Below are positions 1 through 9,189 of a DNA stretch of 64,000 bases, piece by piece. This stretch comes from Hymenobacter citatus (GTDB taxonomy: Bacteria; Bacteroidota; Bacteroidia; Cytophagales; Hymenobacteraceae), in NCBI RefSeq assembly GCF_014333615.1, contig NZ_JACSCY010000005.1, positions 248,001-312,000 of the forward strand, written 5' to 3'. How positions within the stretch are numbered: the stretch's first letter is position 1; every line of letters begins with the position of its first letter. The notes under the pieces are model-generated. The model was not told the origin of the DNA, ran no database searches, and was given only the letters and a program-made list of their open reading frames with translations. The position numbers were made by a program, and so were the translations under genes.

Positions 1-1992
1 AAGCGCAACACGGTGGCCTTGTCCTTGAACCACAAGCTGACCGACCGCCTGCGCATCTCGGCCAAGGCCAACTACACCAACCGCTACAGCGACAACCTGC
101 CCAGCACCGGCTACAACAATCAGACGATTATGTACTGGAACATGTTTCAGGTGCCCAACGCCAACCTGAACTGGTGGAAGGACTACTGGCTGCCGGGCGC
201 CGAGAACATCACCCAGCGCAGCCCCTTCAGCAGCCTCATCGACAATCCCTACCTGATTGCCTACGAGATGCTGAACAAATCGAACCGCAACACGCTCACC
301 GGCAACGTGCAGGTGAACTACAAGTTTGGGCAGCACTGGAACCTGATGCTGCGCTCGGCCCTGGACTACTCCTACGAGGCCCGCTCGCAGCAGCGCCCCA
401 AGGACACGGAGCGCTACAAGGAGGGCATGTACCGCACCCAGAACATCTTCTCGCAGGAAGTCAACCACGATTTCCTGCTGCAATACGCCCGCACGGTGGG
501 CAAATTTGAGCTGAGCGCCTCGGGTGGGGGCAGCCGTCTGCGCAACCGCTACGTGAAGGACGAGCTGCGCGCCGAGCGCCTGCTCTATCCCGGCATTTTC
601 TCCTTCGCCAACAGCCGCGACCTACCCATCACCCTACCCTACCGCGCCGAGTTTGCGGTGAACAGCTTCTACGGCCTGGCGACGGTGGCCTACAACAAGT
701 TTCTGTACCTCGACCTGACCGCCCGCAAGGACTGGAGCAGCACCCTGGCCAGCGTGAACGGCGTGACGGAAATTCCGATTTACCCGTCGGTGAGCCTCAG
801 CGGCATTGTATCGGAGGTGGTGAAGCTGCCGGAGGTGATATCCTTTGCGAAGGTGCGCGGCTCGTGGGCTGAGGTGGGTAGCGGCACTACGGTGCCCTAC
901 CGCACGGCATACACCTACGCCGTAGCCACGGGCTTTCCGTCGGGCCTGAGCAACCCCGGCTCTATTGCCAACCCCGGCCTGAAGCCGCGCCGCACCCGCA
1001 GCACCGAGCTGGGTCTGGACCTGCGTTTCCTGCGAAACCGCATCGGGCTGGACGTGGCCGTGTACCGCAACAATACCTACGACCAGATTCTGGAAGTGCC
1101 CGTGGATAGGGCTTCGGGCTACAACTACTCAGTGCTGAACGCCGGTCTGGTACGCAATCAGGGCCTTGAGATTCAGGCCAATGCTGAGATACTGGCGCGG
1201 CCCTCGGGCTTTGGCTGGAAGATGTTTGGCACCTACACCGCCAACCGCAACAAGGTGGTAGAGCTGGCCGACAGCGTGTTTACCTACCAGCTTCAGCGCG
1301 GCCCCGGCGGGCGCGGCACGGTGGAGGCCCGGCCTGGCGGCAACATGGGCGCCATCTACGGGCGCGGCTACCTGCGCGCCCCCGACGGCCAGATCATCTA
1401 CCGCAACGGCCTACCCCAGCTCACCAACGACGTGATGCTGCTGGGCTCGGCCCTACCCAAGTGGAAGGCCAGCATCGGCAACGAGTTCCGCTACAAGCAG
1501 GTGCGCCTGAATGTGCTGGTAGACGGGCAGTTTGGCGCCAAAGCCTACTCCATGACCAATGCCGTGCTGGCCGAGCAAGGCAAAACCAAGCTCACCCTAC
1601 CCGGCCGCTACAACGGCATCATCGGCAACGGCGTGATTGACAACGGCGACGGCACCTTCCGCCCCAACGACGTGGTGGCCGAGAACGTGCCCGCCTACTA
1701 CTCCCAGCACTACGGCCGCGACAACATCGAGGCCAACCTGTTCCGCACCGATTTCCTGAAGCTGCGCGAGCTCCGCATCGATTACTCCCTACCCGCCAGC
1801 CTGTTGCAGCGCTTCAAGCTCACGCAGGCCACCATCGGCCTCTACGGCCGCGACCTGTACATCCTGACCAAGTGGCCCGCCTACGACCCCGAGTTCGGCA
1901 CCCTGAACGACGACACCGTGAGCCTGGGCTACGAGCTAGGCCAGTTCCCCAGCACCCGCACCATTGGGGTGAATCTGACGGTGGGGATTTGA
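1..1992 (+). CDS. SusC/RagA-family TonB-dependent outer membrane transporter, C-terminal part
   Basis: This is the 3' part of a susC gene; the frame is open to base 1, so the start and the carboxypeptidase-like and plug domains lie outside the window. About 663 residues of beta-barrel are visible, rich in aromatic and Asn/Gly turns, with repeated barrel motifs of the RNxxGLDVAVYRN type and the usual SusC end in which LKLRELRIDYSLP is followed by GRDLYILTKW and a final RTIGVNLTVGI strand. In the family the barrel imports substrate across the outer membrane using TonB energy, capped by SusD. The susD gene follows after a 131-base junction carrying a paired inverted repeat. The downstream genes are phosphoesterases, so the substrate is more likely a phosphate ester than a glycan (inference). 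Confidence 0.95.
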   Translation, partial: KRNTVALSLNHKLTDRLRISAKANYTNRYSDNLPSTGYNNQTIMYWNMFQVPNANLNWWKDYWLPGAENITQRSPFSSLIDNPYLIAYEMLNKSNRNTLTGNVQVNYKFGQHWNLMLRSALDYSYEARSQQRPKDTERYKEGMYRTQNIFSQEVNHDFLLQYARTVGKFELSASGGGSRLRNRYVKDELRAERLLYPGIFSFANSRDLPITLPYRAEFAVNSFYGLATVAYNKFLYLDLTARKDWSSTLASVNGVTEIPIYPSVSLSGIVSEVVKLPEVISFAKVRGSWAEVGSGTTVPYRTAYTYAVATGFPSGLSNPGSIANPGLKPRRTRSTELGLDLRFLRNRIGLDVAVYRNNTYDQILEVPVDRASGYNYSVLNAGLVRNQGLEIQANAEILARPSGFGWKMFGTYTANRNKVVELADSVFTYQLQRGPGGRGTVEARPGGNMGAIYGRGYLRAPDGQIIYRNGLPQLTNDVMLLGSALPKWKASIGNEFRYKQVRLNVLVDGQFGAKAYSMTNAVLAEQGKTKLTLPGRYNGIIGNGVIDNGDGTFRPNDVVAENVPAYYSQHYGRDNIEANLFRTDFLKLRELRIDYSLPASLLQRFKLTQATIGLYGRDLYILTKWPAYDPEFGTLNDDTVSLGYELGQFPSTRTIGVNLTVGI

Positions 1993-2001
1993 CCCTCAGG
2001 C

Positions 2002-2083
2002 GTCCCAGGGTTAAAACCCTGGGCTAATCAGCGGAAAATCACCGCCCTACCCTCTACATAGCCCAGGGTTTCAACCCTGGGAC
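2002..2083. repeat. Paired inverted repeat, family A, copy 1 (susC-susD junction)
   Basis: Two 25-base arms (2002-2026 and 2059-2083) are inverted copies with one mismatch, separated by 32 bases. Each arm is itself a near-palindrome built on CCCAGGG...CCCTGGG, so RNA could form either two small hairpins or one long one. A second copy lies at 38262-38361 and shares the start of the spacer (CTAATCAGCGGAA), so this is a dispersed element and not a chance terminator. Confidence 0.9.
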
Positions 2084-2123
2084 ACCGCGGACGCCAGCAC
2101 GAAGACCGAAAAAGCACAACCTC

Positions 2124-3593
2124 ATGAAAACCATCAAACTACTCACTTGGCTGCTGCTCGCTTCCACCAGCGCGGCTACCCTACCCGCCTGCACCGACGG
2201 CTTTGAGGAGCTGAATGTGAACCCAAACCAGAACCCCAACGTGATACCGGAAACGCTGCTGGCCCCGGCCCTCACAGACCTGGTGAAGCGCAACATGGAC
2301 CGCGCCAAGCGCATCACCAACGAGCTGATGCAGGTGCAGGTGACGCGCAACGAGGGCGACGCCATTCATCGCTACGTGGTGCGCCCCTCGGAGGCCGACT
2401 ACATGTGGAACGGCTGGTACACCCAGCTCACCGATTTCCGCGACCTGTACCGTAGCGCCGAGGCCGTGAACAGCCCTACCTTCAAAGCCATTGCCCGCAT
2501 CCTGGAGGTCTGGACAGTGTCGCTTCTGACGGATACGTTTGGCGACGTGCCCTACTCCCAGGCTATTAGGGGGCGCGAGGGGCTGTTGCAACCCTCCTTC
2601 GACAAGCAGGAAGACATCTACAAAGACCTGTTTATCAAGCTAGAAGAAGCTAATGAGCTGCTAAAAGCCGGCACCAACCTCTCGGCCGACCAAAGCCAGC
2701 TCGACCCGCTCTACCAGGGCAGCGCCCTGAAATGGCGCAAGTTTGGCAACTCACTCTATCTGCGCCTGCTCATGCGTGTTTCCAACCGCACTGATGCCCT
2801 TGCCAACGGCATGAGCCCCCAGGACAAGCTGCGCGATATGGTGAACACTAACGCCGCCGCCTACCCCCTCATCAGCAACAACGAGGAGTCGGCCATCATG
2901 CGCTGGACCGGCACGGCGCCCTACCAGTCGCCGTTCGCCACCTTCCGCACGGCCGATTTTTCGTCGTTCAGCTCCCTTAGCCAGTTCTTTGTGAACAACC
3001 TGAACGAGTGGAACGACCCGCGCCGGGCCAAGTGGATGACGCTCTACCAGGGGGTGTACGAGGGTATTCCGAGCGGCTATGACCCCATCACGCAGAGTCA
3101 GCCTGTCGGCTCTACCTACCCCGCGGCCCTCATGACCGAGCCCTTGCTGGGCAACATCCTCAACTACGGCGAGGTGCAGCTGCTGCTGGCCGAAGCCGCC
3201 GCGCGCAGCTGGGTGTCGGGCAACGCCCAGACCTACTACGAGGCCGGCACCACGGCCGGCATCACGCTTTGGGGCTACACGGTGCCCACCGGCTACTTCG
3301 ATAACTCCGACGTGCAGTGGAACCCCGCCAGCACCCTGGACCGCAAGCTGGAGCAGATTCACTTGCAGAAGTACTACGCCCTGTTTTTCACCGACTTTCA
3401 GCAGTGGTTTGAGTACCGCCGCACGGGCCACCCAGTGCTGCCCATCGGCGCAGGCGTGCGCAACGACGGCAAGATGCCCGCCCGCCTCAACTACCCCGTG
3501 TACGTGCAAAGCCTGAATCAGCAAAGCTACCAAGCCGCCGTAGCCGACCAGGGCCCGGATGATGTGAACACCAAGGTGTGGTGGCAGAACTAG
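2124..3593 (+). CDS. SusD/RagB-like outer membrane lipoprotein (SusD-like_2 type)
   Basis: A 489-residue lipoprotein. The signal sequence ends in a lipobox-like STSAATLPAC with Cys23, followed by DGFEELNVNPNQNP, the opening typical of the SusD-like_2 group. Tetratricopeptide-like helices are visible in the middle (NNEESAIMRWTG region), and LNYGEVQLLLAEAAARS and the C-terminal QKYYALFFTDFQQWFEYRRTG are family hallmarks. In the family SusD forms the surface lid on the SusC barrel and binds substrate. It pairs with the upstream SusC fragment. The start at 2124 is the ATG in front of a clear signal peptide. The ligand cannot be read from the sequence. Confidence 0.95.
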   Translation: MKTIKLLTWLLLASTSAATLPACTDGFEELNVNPNQNPNVIPETLLAPALTDLVKRNMDRAKRITNELMQVQVTRNEGDAIHRYVVRPSEADYMWNGWYTQLTDFRDLYRSAEAVNSPTFKAIARILEVWTVSLLTDTFGDVPYSQAIRGREGLLQPSFDKQEDIYKDLFIKLEEANELLKAGTNLSADQSQLDPLYQGSALKWRKFGNSLYLRLLMRVSNRTDALANGMSPQDKLRDMVNTNAAAYPLISNNEESAIMRWTGTAPYQSPFATFRTADFSSFSSLSQFFVNNLNEWNDPRRAKWMTLYQGVYEGIPSGYDPITQSQPVGSTYPAALMTEPLLGNILNYGEVQLLLAEAAARSWVSGNAQTYYEAGTTAGITLWGYTVPTGYFDNSDVQWNPASTLDRKLEQIHLQKYYALFFTDFQQWFEYRRTGHPVLPIGAGVRNDGKMPARLNYPVYVQSLNQQSYQAAVADQGPDDVNTKVWWQN

Positions 3594-3601
3594 GTTTTTC
3601 T

Positions 3602-3709
3602 AGCCATTAGCTGATGGCTATTAGCTGTTAGCTCGCCGCTAGAAGAAACACGAAAGCTCTCTACCAGAACGAAAAAAGCTACCAGCTATCAGCCATCAGC
3701 TAACAGCTC
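3602..3709. repeat. Paired inverted repeat, family B (AGCTnnTAGCT type), copy 1
   Basis: Arms at about 3602-3633 and 3678-3709 are inverted copies with a few mismatches. Each arm is made of tandem AGCT-containing units (TTAGCTGATGGCTATTAGCT). The element fills the susD-DUF5689 junction and ends five bases before the next start codon. A related copy lies at 57214-57293. Confidence 0.8.
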
Positions 3710-3714
3710 AAAAC

Positions 3715-4995
3715 ATGAAACGCATCCTACCTTTCACCCTCCTACTCAGCGCGCTTGCCCTGAGTAGCTGCCTCGAAGACAACCCCGACTACGCCGCCGG
3801 CATACCCAGCCCGACTATCTCCATTGCCGACGTGCGCAACCTCTACAAAGGCACCGACGTGCTGCTCGACAACGGCAACCTCTCCGGCGCCCGCCAGATT
3901 GCGGGCCTCGTGATTTCCGACGCCAGCGGCCGTAACGTGCCCGGTGGCCCCCAGGCCGTGGTGGTGCAAAACCGCCGCAAAGGCCTGGTGCGCGGGCTGG
4001 TGCTACCCATGCCGGACGGCGCTTCCCTCAACTACGCCGTGGGCGACTCGGTGGTGGTGGATATCAGCGGGGCTACCCTCACCAGCCAGAACGGCGGCCT
4101 GCGCATTACGGGTCTGTCGCCAGCCAACATCACCAAAGTGAGCAGCGGCAATAAGCCGGTGGTGCAGGCGGCTACCATTGAGGCCCTGCGCGCTTCGCCT
4201 GGCACCTACGAGGCCACGCTGGTGCGCGTCACGGGTGGCAACATCACGCCCGCGCCTACCGGGGGCGTCACCTACAGCGGCGACAAAAACCTGGTGGACG
4301 GCTCCGGCAACCAGCTGGTGCTGCACACCGAGGCCACGGCGACGTTTGCCAGTCGCCGGGTGCCGGCTAGCGCCACTTTCCAGGGTATTCCGGTGGCGGT
4401 TACCGGTGCCGATGGGCAGCCCCTACCCCAGCTGTGGCTGCGCACTATTGCTGATGCCATCGACCCCAGCGGCCCCGTGTACGCGGGCTTCCCCGAGAGC
4501 TTCGAGGGGGTGCCGCAGAGCACCAAGGGCAGCTACAACATGAATACCGCCGCCGTGCCCGACAACACCGTGACCTTCGGCACCGGTCCCTGGAAACTCT
4601 ACCAGACCATCCTGGGCAACACCGCCGGCCGCGACCGGTACACCGGCACCCAGGGCCTGCGCATGCAGCAAAACCTGACCGTGTCGGGCCTGGTAGAAAT
4701 GAAGTTCGACCTGCCCAACGGCGCCAGCAAAGTGACCCTGCTCTACGGCGCCTATTACACCGATGCCTCCAGCTCCTGGATGCTGGAATACTCACAGGAC
4801 CAGGGCGCTACCTGGCAGCAAACCGGCCCTACCATCACCGATGCCGGCAACTGGCAGCACTCCATCACCTTCCTGATGAACATTGAAGGCCCCGTGCGCT
4901 TCCGCATCAGTAAGCTTGGCCTGGGCACCAGCGCCCCGCCCGCCATCCTGAACGGGCGTTTGGGGCTGGATGATATTGCCATTTACGAGAACTGA
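3715..4995 (+). CDS. DUF5689-domain lipoprotein
   Basis: A 426-residue lipoprotein. The signal peptide is followed by LSALALSSC, with Cys19 as the likely lipidated residue. Residues about 30-230 match the DUF5689 pattern as I recall it: an ISIADVRNLYKG opening, then LVISDASGRNVPGGPQAVVVQN and a GDSVVVDISGATL core, an OB-like beta domain common just after susD in Bacteroidota. The C-terminal part (about 250-426) is a beta-rich sandwich ending in GRLGLDDIAIYEN, typical of choice-of-anchor or galactose-binding-like modules. It is probably a surface accessory protein of the SusCD complex, in the position that SusE/F or surface glycan-binding proteins take in PULs. The molecular role is unknown. 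Confidence 0.8.
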   Translation: MKRILPFTLLLSALALSSCLEDNPDYAAGIPSPTISIADVRNLYKGTDVLLDNGNLSGARQIAGLVISDASGRNVPGGPQAVVVQNRRKGLVRGLVLPMPDGASLNYAVGDSVVVDISGATLTSQNGGLRITGLSPANITKVSSGNKPVVQAATIEALRASPGTYEATLVRVTGGNITPAPTGGVTYSGDKNLVDGSGNQLVLHTEATATFASRRVPASATFQGIPVAVTGADGQPLPQLWLRTIADAIDPSGPVYAGFPESFEGVPQSTKGSYNMNTAAVPDNTVTFGTGPWKLYQTILGNTAGRDRYTGTQGLRMQQNLTVSGLVEMKFDLPNGASKVTLLYGAYYTDASSSWMLEYSQDQGATWQQTGPTITDAGNWQHSITFLMNIEGPVRFRISKLGLGTSAPPAILNGRLGLDDIAIYEN

Positions 4996-5014
4996 GTTGG
5001 AGGCGAGGGCACGA

Positions 5015-5124
5015 TGTAGAGACGCGTATTCGCGTCTCGGCGTTGAACGACACCCGCCAGAACTATTCAGGAAGCCGAGATAAACAACATCAGCAACGAC
5101 GAGACGCGAGTACGCGTCTCTACA
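5015..5124. repeat. Paired inverted repeat, family C (GTAGAGACGC type), copy 1
   Basis: Left arm 5015-5045 and right arm 5094-5124 are inverted copies over about 31 bases with two mismatches. Each arm contains the palindrome AGACGCG...CGCGTCT. The element sits between the DUF5689 gene and the phosphoesterase gene and ends nine bases before the next start. Other members lie at 32484-32593 and 50217-50298. Confidence 0.9.
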
Positions 5125-5133
5125 TTCAGATAC

Positions 5134-6633
5134 ATGTTTCGCAGAAAATTCCTTCAAAGCCTGGGCCTGCTGAGTGCGGGCGTGAGTCTGCCGTTGGCCC
5201 CGGCCGCCGTAGCTGAACTAGCGGAGCCGAAAGCCGCCCCGCACAAGCTCGATCTGGCCCCGCTTACCATCAAAGGGCGCGTGCACACCAGCGGCAAAGG
5301 CCTGGCCGGCGTGCCCGTCACGGATGGCTACAATATTGTATTGACCGACCAGAGCGGCCGCTACACGCTGACCAGCAACAGCACCACCGAGTTTGTGTAC
5401 CTCACCCTACCCCGCGGCTACCAGATTCCGCAGGAGAAGGGCGTGGCGCGGTTCTACCAGCCCATCAAGCCCGGCCAGAAGTCGATGACGGCCGATTTCG
5501 CCCTGCAAAAGCTGCCCGGCGACGATACCAAGCACACCTTTATGGTGTGGGCCGATCCGCAGATGATCGACAAAAAGGACACGCACGAGCTAATCACAGT
5601 GTCGGCCCCCGATCTGAAGGCGCTGGCGGCCGAGTACAACAGCCCCAACACCTTCGCCATTGGCTGCGGCGATTTGGTGTGGGACCATTTTGAGCTGTTT
5701 GAGGACTACAAGCAGGCCGTGGACATCACCGGCATTCCGTTTTTCCAGGTGATTGGCAACCACGACATGAACATCAAAGCCCGCTCCGACGACGGCTCGG
5801 CCGAGACGTTCAAGAGCCTGTTTGGCCCTACCTACTACTCCTTCAACCGCGGCGAGGTGCACTACGTGGTGCTCGACAATGTGTTCTTCATCGGCCCGCC
5901 CAAAAAGTATATCGGCTACCTGACCGAAACGCAGTTGCAGTGGCTGGAGCAGGATTTGAGCCACGTGAAGCCCGGCAGCACGGTGGTGGTGGCCCTGCAC
6001 ATTCCCGTCGACAGCGGCGACAAGCGCCGCAACCAGCTCAAGGACGAGTCGCTGGGTGGGGTGGTGGCTAACCGCCACGAGCTGTACCGGCTATTGAAGC
6101 CCTATACAGCCCACATCATGTCGGGCCACACGCACGTGTGCGAGAAAATCTTCCACGAAAACACCATCGAGCACACCCACGGCGCGGTGTGCGGCGCCTG
6201 GTGGACCGGTCCCATCTGCACCGACGGCACGCCCAGCGGCTACGGCGTGTATGAGGTAGACGGCCCGAATATTAAGTGGTACTACAAGTCGTTTGGAAAG
6301 GACCGCAACCACCAGTTCCGCAGCTACCCCAAGGGCGCCAACCCCGACCGCCCCGACGACTTTGTGGTGAACGTGTGGAACTGGGACCCCGAGTGGCAGG
6401 TGGTGTGGTTTGAAAACGGCCAGCGCCAGGGGCCTATGCACCAGCAAACCAGCCTCGACCCCATGGCCGTGCAGCTGCAAGCCGGCGACAAGCGCCCCGC
6501 CAAGCACAAGTGGGTAGACCCTACCCTGACGGACCACCTGTTCTACGCCCGCCCCTCCAAAGACGCCAAGGAAATCAGGGTGGAAGTGACGGACCGCTTC
6601 GGGCAGCAATACACCGAAACGGTGGCCGTGTAG
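5134..6633 (+). CDS. Calcineurin-like metallophosphoesterase, Tat-exported, MetallophosN/MetallophosC type
   Basis: A 499-residue exported phosphoesterase. The N-terminus MFRRKFLQSLGLLSAG is a twin-arginine signal (RRKFLQ). Residues about 45-125 form the beta-sandwich MetallophosN domain (IKGRVHTSGKGLAGVPVTDG). The catalytic domain follows with ADPQ, GCGDLVWDHFE, VIGNHDMN, VALHIPVDSG and MSGHTHVCEK, which together make the dinuclear metal site. The first motif is DPQ where many calcineurin-like enzymes have DxH; I recall this as common in this subfamily. The C-terminal ~170 residues are the MetallophosC domain. The family hydrolyses phosphate mono- or diesters outside the cytoplasm; the substrate is not predictable. 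Its neighbours are two more phosphoesterases, which supports a phosphate-scavenging locus. Confidence 0.9.
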   Translation: MFRRKFLQSLGLLSAGVSLPLAPAAVAELAEPKAAPHKLDLAPLTIKGRVHTSGKGLAGVPVTDGYNIVLTDQSGRYTLTSNSTTEFVYLTLPRGYQIPQEKGVARFYQPIKPGQKSMTADFALQKLPGDDTKHTFMVWADPQMIDKKDTHELITVSAPDLKALAAEYNSPNTFAIGCGDLVWDHFELFEDYKQAVDITGIPFFQVIGNHDMNIKARSDDGSAETFKSLFGPTYYSFNRGEVHYVVLDNVFFIGPPKKYIGYLTETQLQWLEQDLSHVKPGSTVVVALHIPVDSGDKRRNQLKDESLGGVVANRHELYRLLKPYTAHIMSGHTHVCEKIFHENTIEHTHGAVCGAWWTGPICTDGTPSGYGVYEVDGPNIKWYYKSFGKDRNHQFRSYPKGANPDRPDDFVVNVWNWDPEWQVVWFENGQRQGPMHQQTSLDPMAVQLQAGDKRPAKHKWVDPTLTDHLFYARPSKDAKEIRVEVTDRFGQQYTETVAV

Positions 6634-6690
6634 CCCCGCCGCCCGCGCCGTTGCGTATCTTGTTACCTTGCCAGCCTACCCCCCTCGTCT

Positions 6691-9144
6691 ATGCATCGCA
6701 CCCACTCCTTCGCCTTGGGCCTCTGCCTGCTGGGCAGCACCTGGCTCGCGCCGGCCGCGCAGGCGCAGCTCCCTACCAACAACCCGCAGGCCGAGCGGAT
6801 ACTGCTGCCCAATGGCTGGTCGTTGAGTCCGGCGGGGCGGTCGTTGCCGCTCGGTGATTTGCCGCTGAACATGCAGCTCTCCCGCAACGGCCGACTGCTG
6901 GCCGTCAGCAACAACGGGCAGGGCACGCAGAGCATTCAGCTAATTGACCCTAAAACGGAAAAGCTGCTGGATGAAAAGGTGATTGGCAAGTCGTGGTACG
7001 GGCTGGCCTTTAGCGCCGATGGGCAGCAGCTCTACGCCTCGGGCGGCAACGACAACGTGGTGCTGCGCTACCCTACCGCCGACAACCGCCTGGGCGACCC
7101 CGACACGCTGCGCCTGGGCCGCGCCTGGCCCAATAAAATCGGTCCTACCGGCCTGGCCCTCGACGACGCCCGCCACCGCCTCTACGTGGTGACGAAGGAA
7201 GACAACAGTCTCTACGTGCTGGACACCCGCACCGGGGCCACCGTGCAGAAGGTAGCGCTGGGCCACGAAGCCTACGCCTGCCTGCTCGCCCCCGACCGCC
7301 GCACCCTCTACATCTCCCTCTGGGGCGGCGACAAAGTGGCCCTATTCGACACCCAAACCGGCCGTCTCACCGGCGAAATCGCCACCGAAAGTCACCCCAA
7401 CGAGTTGCTGTTGACCCGCAACGGCCGCTACCTGTTCGTGGCCAACGCCAACGACAACTCGGTGTCGGTAGTGGACACGCGCACGCGCCGGGTGCTGGAG
7501 GTGATTTCAACGGCCCTCTACCCTACCCACCTCACGGGCTCGACCACCAACGGGCTGGCCTTGTCGCCCAACGAGAAAACGCTCTACATCGCCAACGCCG
7601 ACAACAACTGCCTGGCCGTGTTTGATGTGCGCACGCCGGGCAAGAGCGCGGCCCGCGGCTTCATCCCCACGGGCTGGTACCCCACCAACGTGAAGACCCT
7701 GGGGCGTACCATCCTGGTAGCCAATGGCAAAGGGTTTTCTTCGCTGGCCAATCCGCAGGGGCCGCAGCCGGTGAAGAACACCGATAACAGCGGCTCGCAC
7801 ACCGGCGTAACGGGGCAGCCGGTGCAGTACATCGGCAGTTTGTTCAAAGGTACGCTGTCGTGTATTCCGCAGCCCAGCGAGGCCCAGTTGGGCGCCTACT
7901 CCAAGCAGGTGTATGCCAATACGCCCTTCACGGCCGAGTCCGAACGCCAGGCCGCGGCCCGCCCCGCCGGCCACCCGGTACCCGGCAAGGTAGGCGAAAA
8001 GTCGCCCATCAAGTACGTGTTCTACGTCATCAAGGAAAACCGCACCTACGACCAGGTGCTGGGCGATATGCCGGAGGGCAACGGCGACTCTACCCTGTGC
8101 GTGTTTCCGGAGCGGGTGACGCCCAACCACCACGCCCTGGCCCGCGAGTTTGTGCTGCTCGATAACTTCTACGTGAATGCCGAGGTGAGTGCCGACGGCC
8201 ACAACTGGAGCATGGCCGCTTACGCCACCGACTACACCGAGAAAACCTGGCCCACCAGCTACGGCGGCCGCGGCGGCACCTACGACTACGAGGGCACCCG
8301 CCCGATTGCTTACCCCCGCGACGGCTACATCTGGGACTACTGCCAGCGCGCCGGCCTGCGCTACCGCACCTACGGCGAATTTGCCGACAAGGGCAAAACC
8401 CCGCTCAAGTCGTTGCAGGGGCACGTGTGCGTGCCGTCGCCGGGCTTTAACATGGATATCCAGGACGTGGAGCGGGTGCGTATCTGGCGGCAGGATTTCG
8501 ACTCGCTGCTGGCCGTGGGGGCCGTGCCGCAATTCAGCACCATCCGCCTCAGCAACGACCACACCAGCGGGCAGCGGCGCGGCAAGTACACGCCCATTGC
8601 CGCCATGGCCGACAACGACCTGGCCCTGGGTCAGCTGGTAGAGCACCTGTCGAAAAGCCCGATCTGGAAAGAATCGGTGGTGTTTGTGCTGGAAGACGAC
8701 GCCCAGAACGGCCCCGACCACGTGGACGCGCACCGCTCCCCGGCCTTCGTGATTAGCCCCTACACCCGCCGCGGCACCGTCAACCACACGCTCTACTCCA
8801 CCTCGGGCGCGTTGCGCACCATGGAGCTACTGCTGGGCTTACCCCCTATGAGTCAGTACGATGCGGCCGCCCTACCCCTGGCCGACTGCTTCACCACCAC
8901 GCCCAACGCCGTGCCCTACCAAGCCCGCCCCGCCCGTGTAGACCTGAATGCCCGCAACGTGGCCTGGAACAAAAGCGCCGAGAAGTCGGAGCGCTTCAAC
9001 CTGGCCCGCGAAGACGCCGTGCCCGACCTAGAGCTGAACGAGGTGATCTGGAAGTTTGTGCGCGGCGAAAATGCCACGGCCCCCGCTCCCCGGCGCGGTG
9101 CCTTCCTGAAGCTGGCGCCCAAGCGCGACGATGACGACGATTGA
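6691..9144 (+). CDS. YncE-type beta-propeller fused to phosphoesterase (alkaline phosphatase superfamily)
   Basis: An 817-residue secreted fusion. A signal peptide (cleaved near AQAQ, residue ~26) is followed by a YncE/lactonase-like seven-bladed propeller (about 50-370) with repeated LYVVTKEDNSLYVLDTRTG-like blades. Residues ~430-790 are a phosphoesterase of the PF04185/acid phosphatase type: VFYVIKENRTYDQVLGD carries the likely Thr nucleophile and first metal Asp, VSADGHNWSMAAY follows, and VFVLEDDAQNGPDHVDAHRS holds the Asp/His metal ligands. This architecture is known in Bacteroidota as a bifunctional YncE/alkaline phosphatase family protein. It probably cleaves phosphoesters in the periplasm or outside the cell. 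The ATG at 6691 is chosen because the signal peptide begins there. It lies 57 bases after the metallophosphoesterase. Confidence 0.9.
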   Translation: MHRTHSFALGLCLLGSTWLAPAAQAQLPTNNPQAERILLPNGWSLSPAGRSLPLGDLPLNMQLSRNGRLLAVSNNGQGTQSIQLIDPKTEKLLDEKVIGKSWYGLAFSADGQQLYASGGNDNVVLRYPTADNRLGDPDTLRLGRAWPNKIGPTGLALDDARHRLYVVTKEDNSLYVLDTRTGATVQKVALGHEAYACLLAPDRRTLYISLWGGDKVALFDTQTGRLTGEIATESHPNELLLTRNGRYLFVANANDNSVSVVDTRTRRVLEVISTALYPTHLTGSTTNGLALSPNEKTLYIANADNNCLAVFDVRTPGKSAARGFIPTGWYPTNVKTLGRTILVANGKGFSSLANPQGPQPVKNTDNSGSHTGVTGQPVQYIGSLFKGTLSCIPQPSEAQLGAYSKQVYANTPFTAESERQAAARPAGHPVPGKVGEKSPIKYVFYVIKENRTYDQVLGDMPEGNGDSTLCVFPERVTPNHHALAREFVLLDNFYVNAEVSADGHNWSMAAYATDYTEKTWPTSYGGRGGTYDYEGTRPIAYPRDGYIWDYCQRAGLRYRTYGEFADKGKTPLKSLQGHVCVPSPGFNMDIQDVERVRIWRQDFDSLLAVGAVPQFSTIRLSNDHTSGQRRGKYTPIAAMADNDLALGQLVEHLSKSPIWKESVVFVLEDDAQNGPDHVDAHRSPAFVISPYTRRGTVNHTLYSTSGALRTMELLLGLPPMSQYDAAALPLADCFTTTPNAVPYQARPARVDLNARNVAWNKSAEKSERFNLAREDAVPDLELNEVIWKFVRGENATAPAPRRGAFLKLAPKRDDDDD

Positions 9145-9189
9145 TGCCCCCCAGCCCTACCCCTACCCGCGCCGTAAAACCTTCTTTCG

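Noticed and set aside
2002-2083. Paired repeats as CRISPR arrays or transposon ends
   Set aside because: They are inverted pairs, not regular direct repeats with spacers, and there is no gene or transposase between the arms.
7507-8787. 426-codon open frame on the minus strand inside the YncE-phosphoesterase gene
   Set aside because: It is an antisense shadow of a well-supported gene in GC-rich sequence; its product is rich in His, Val, Gly and Arg with no recognisable domain.
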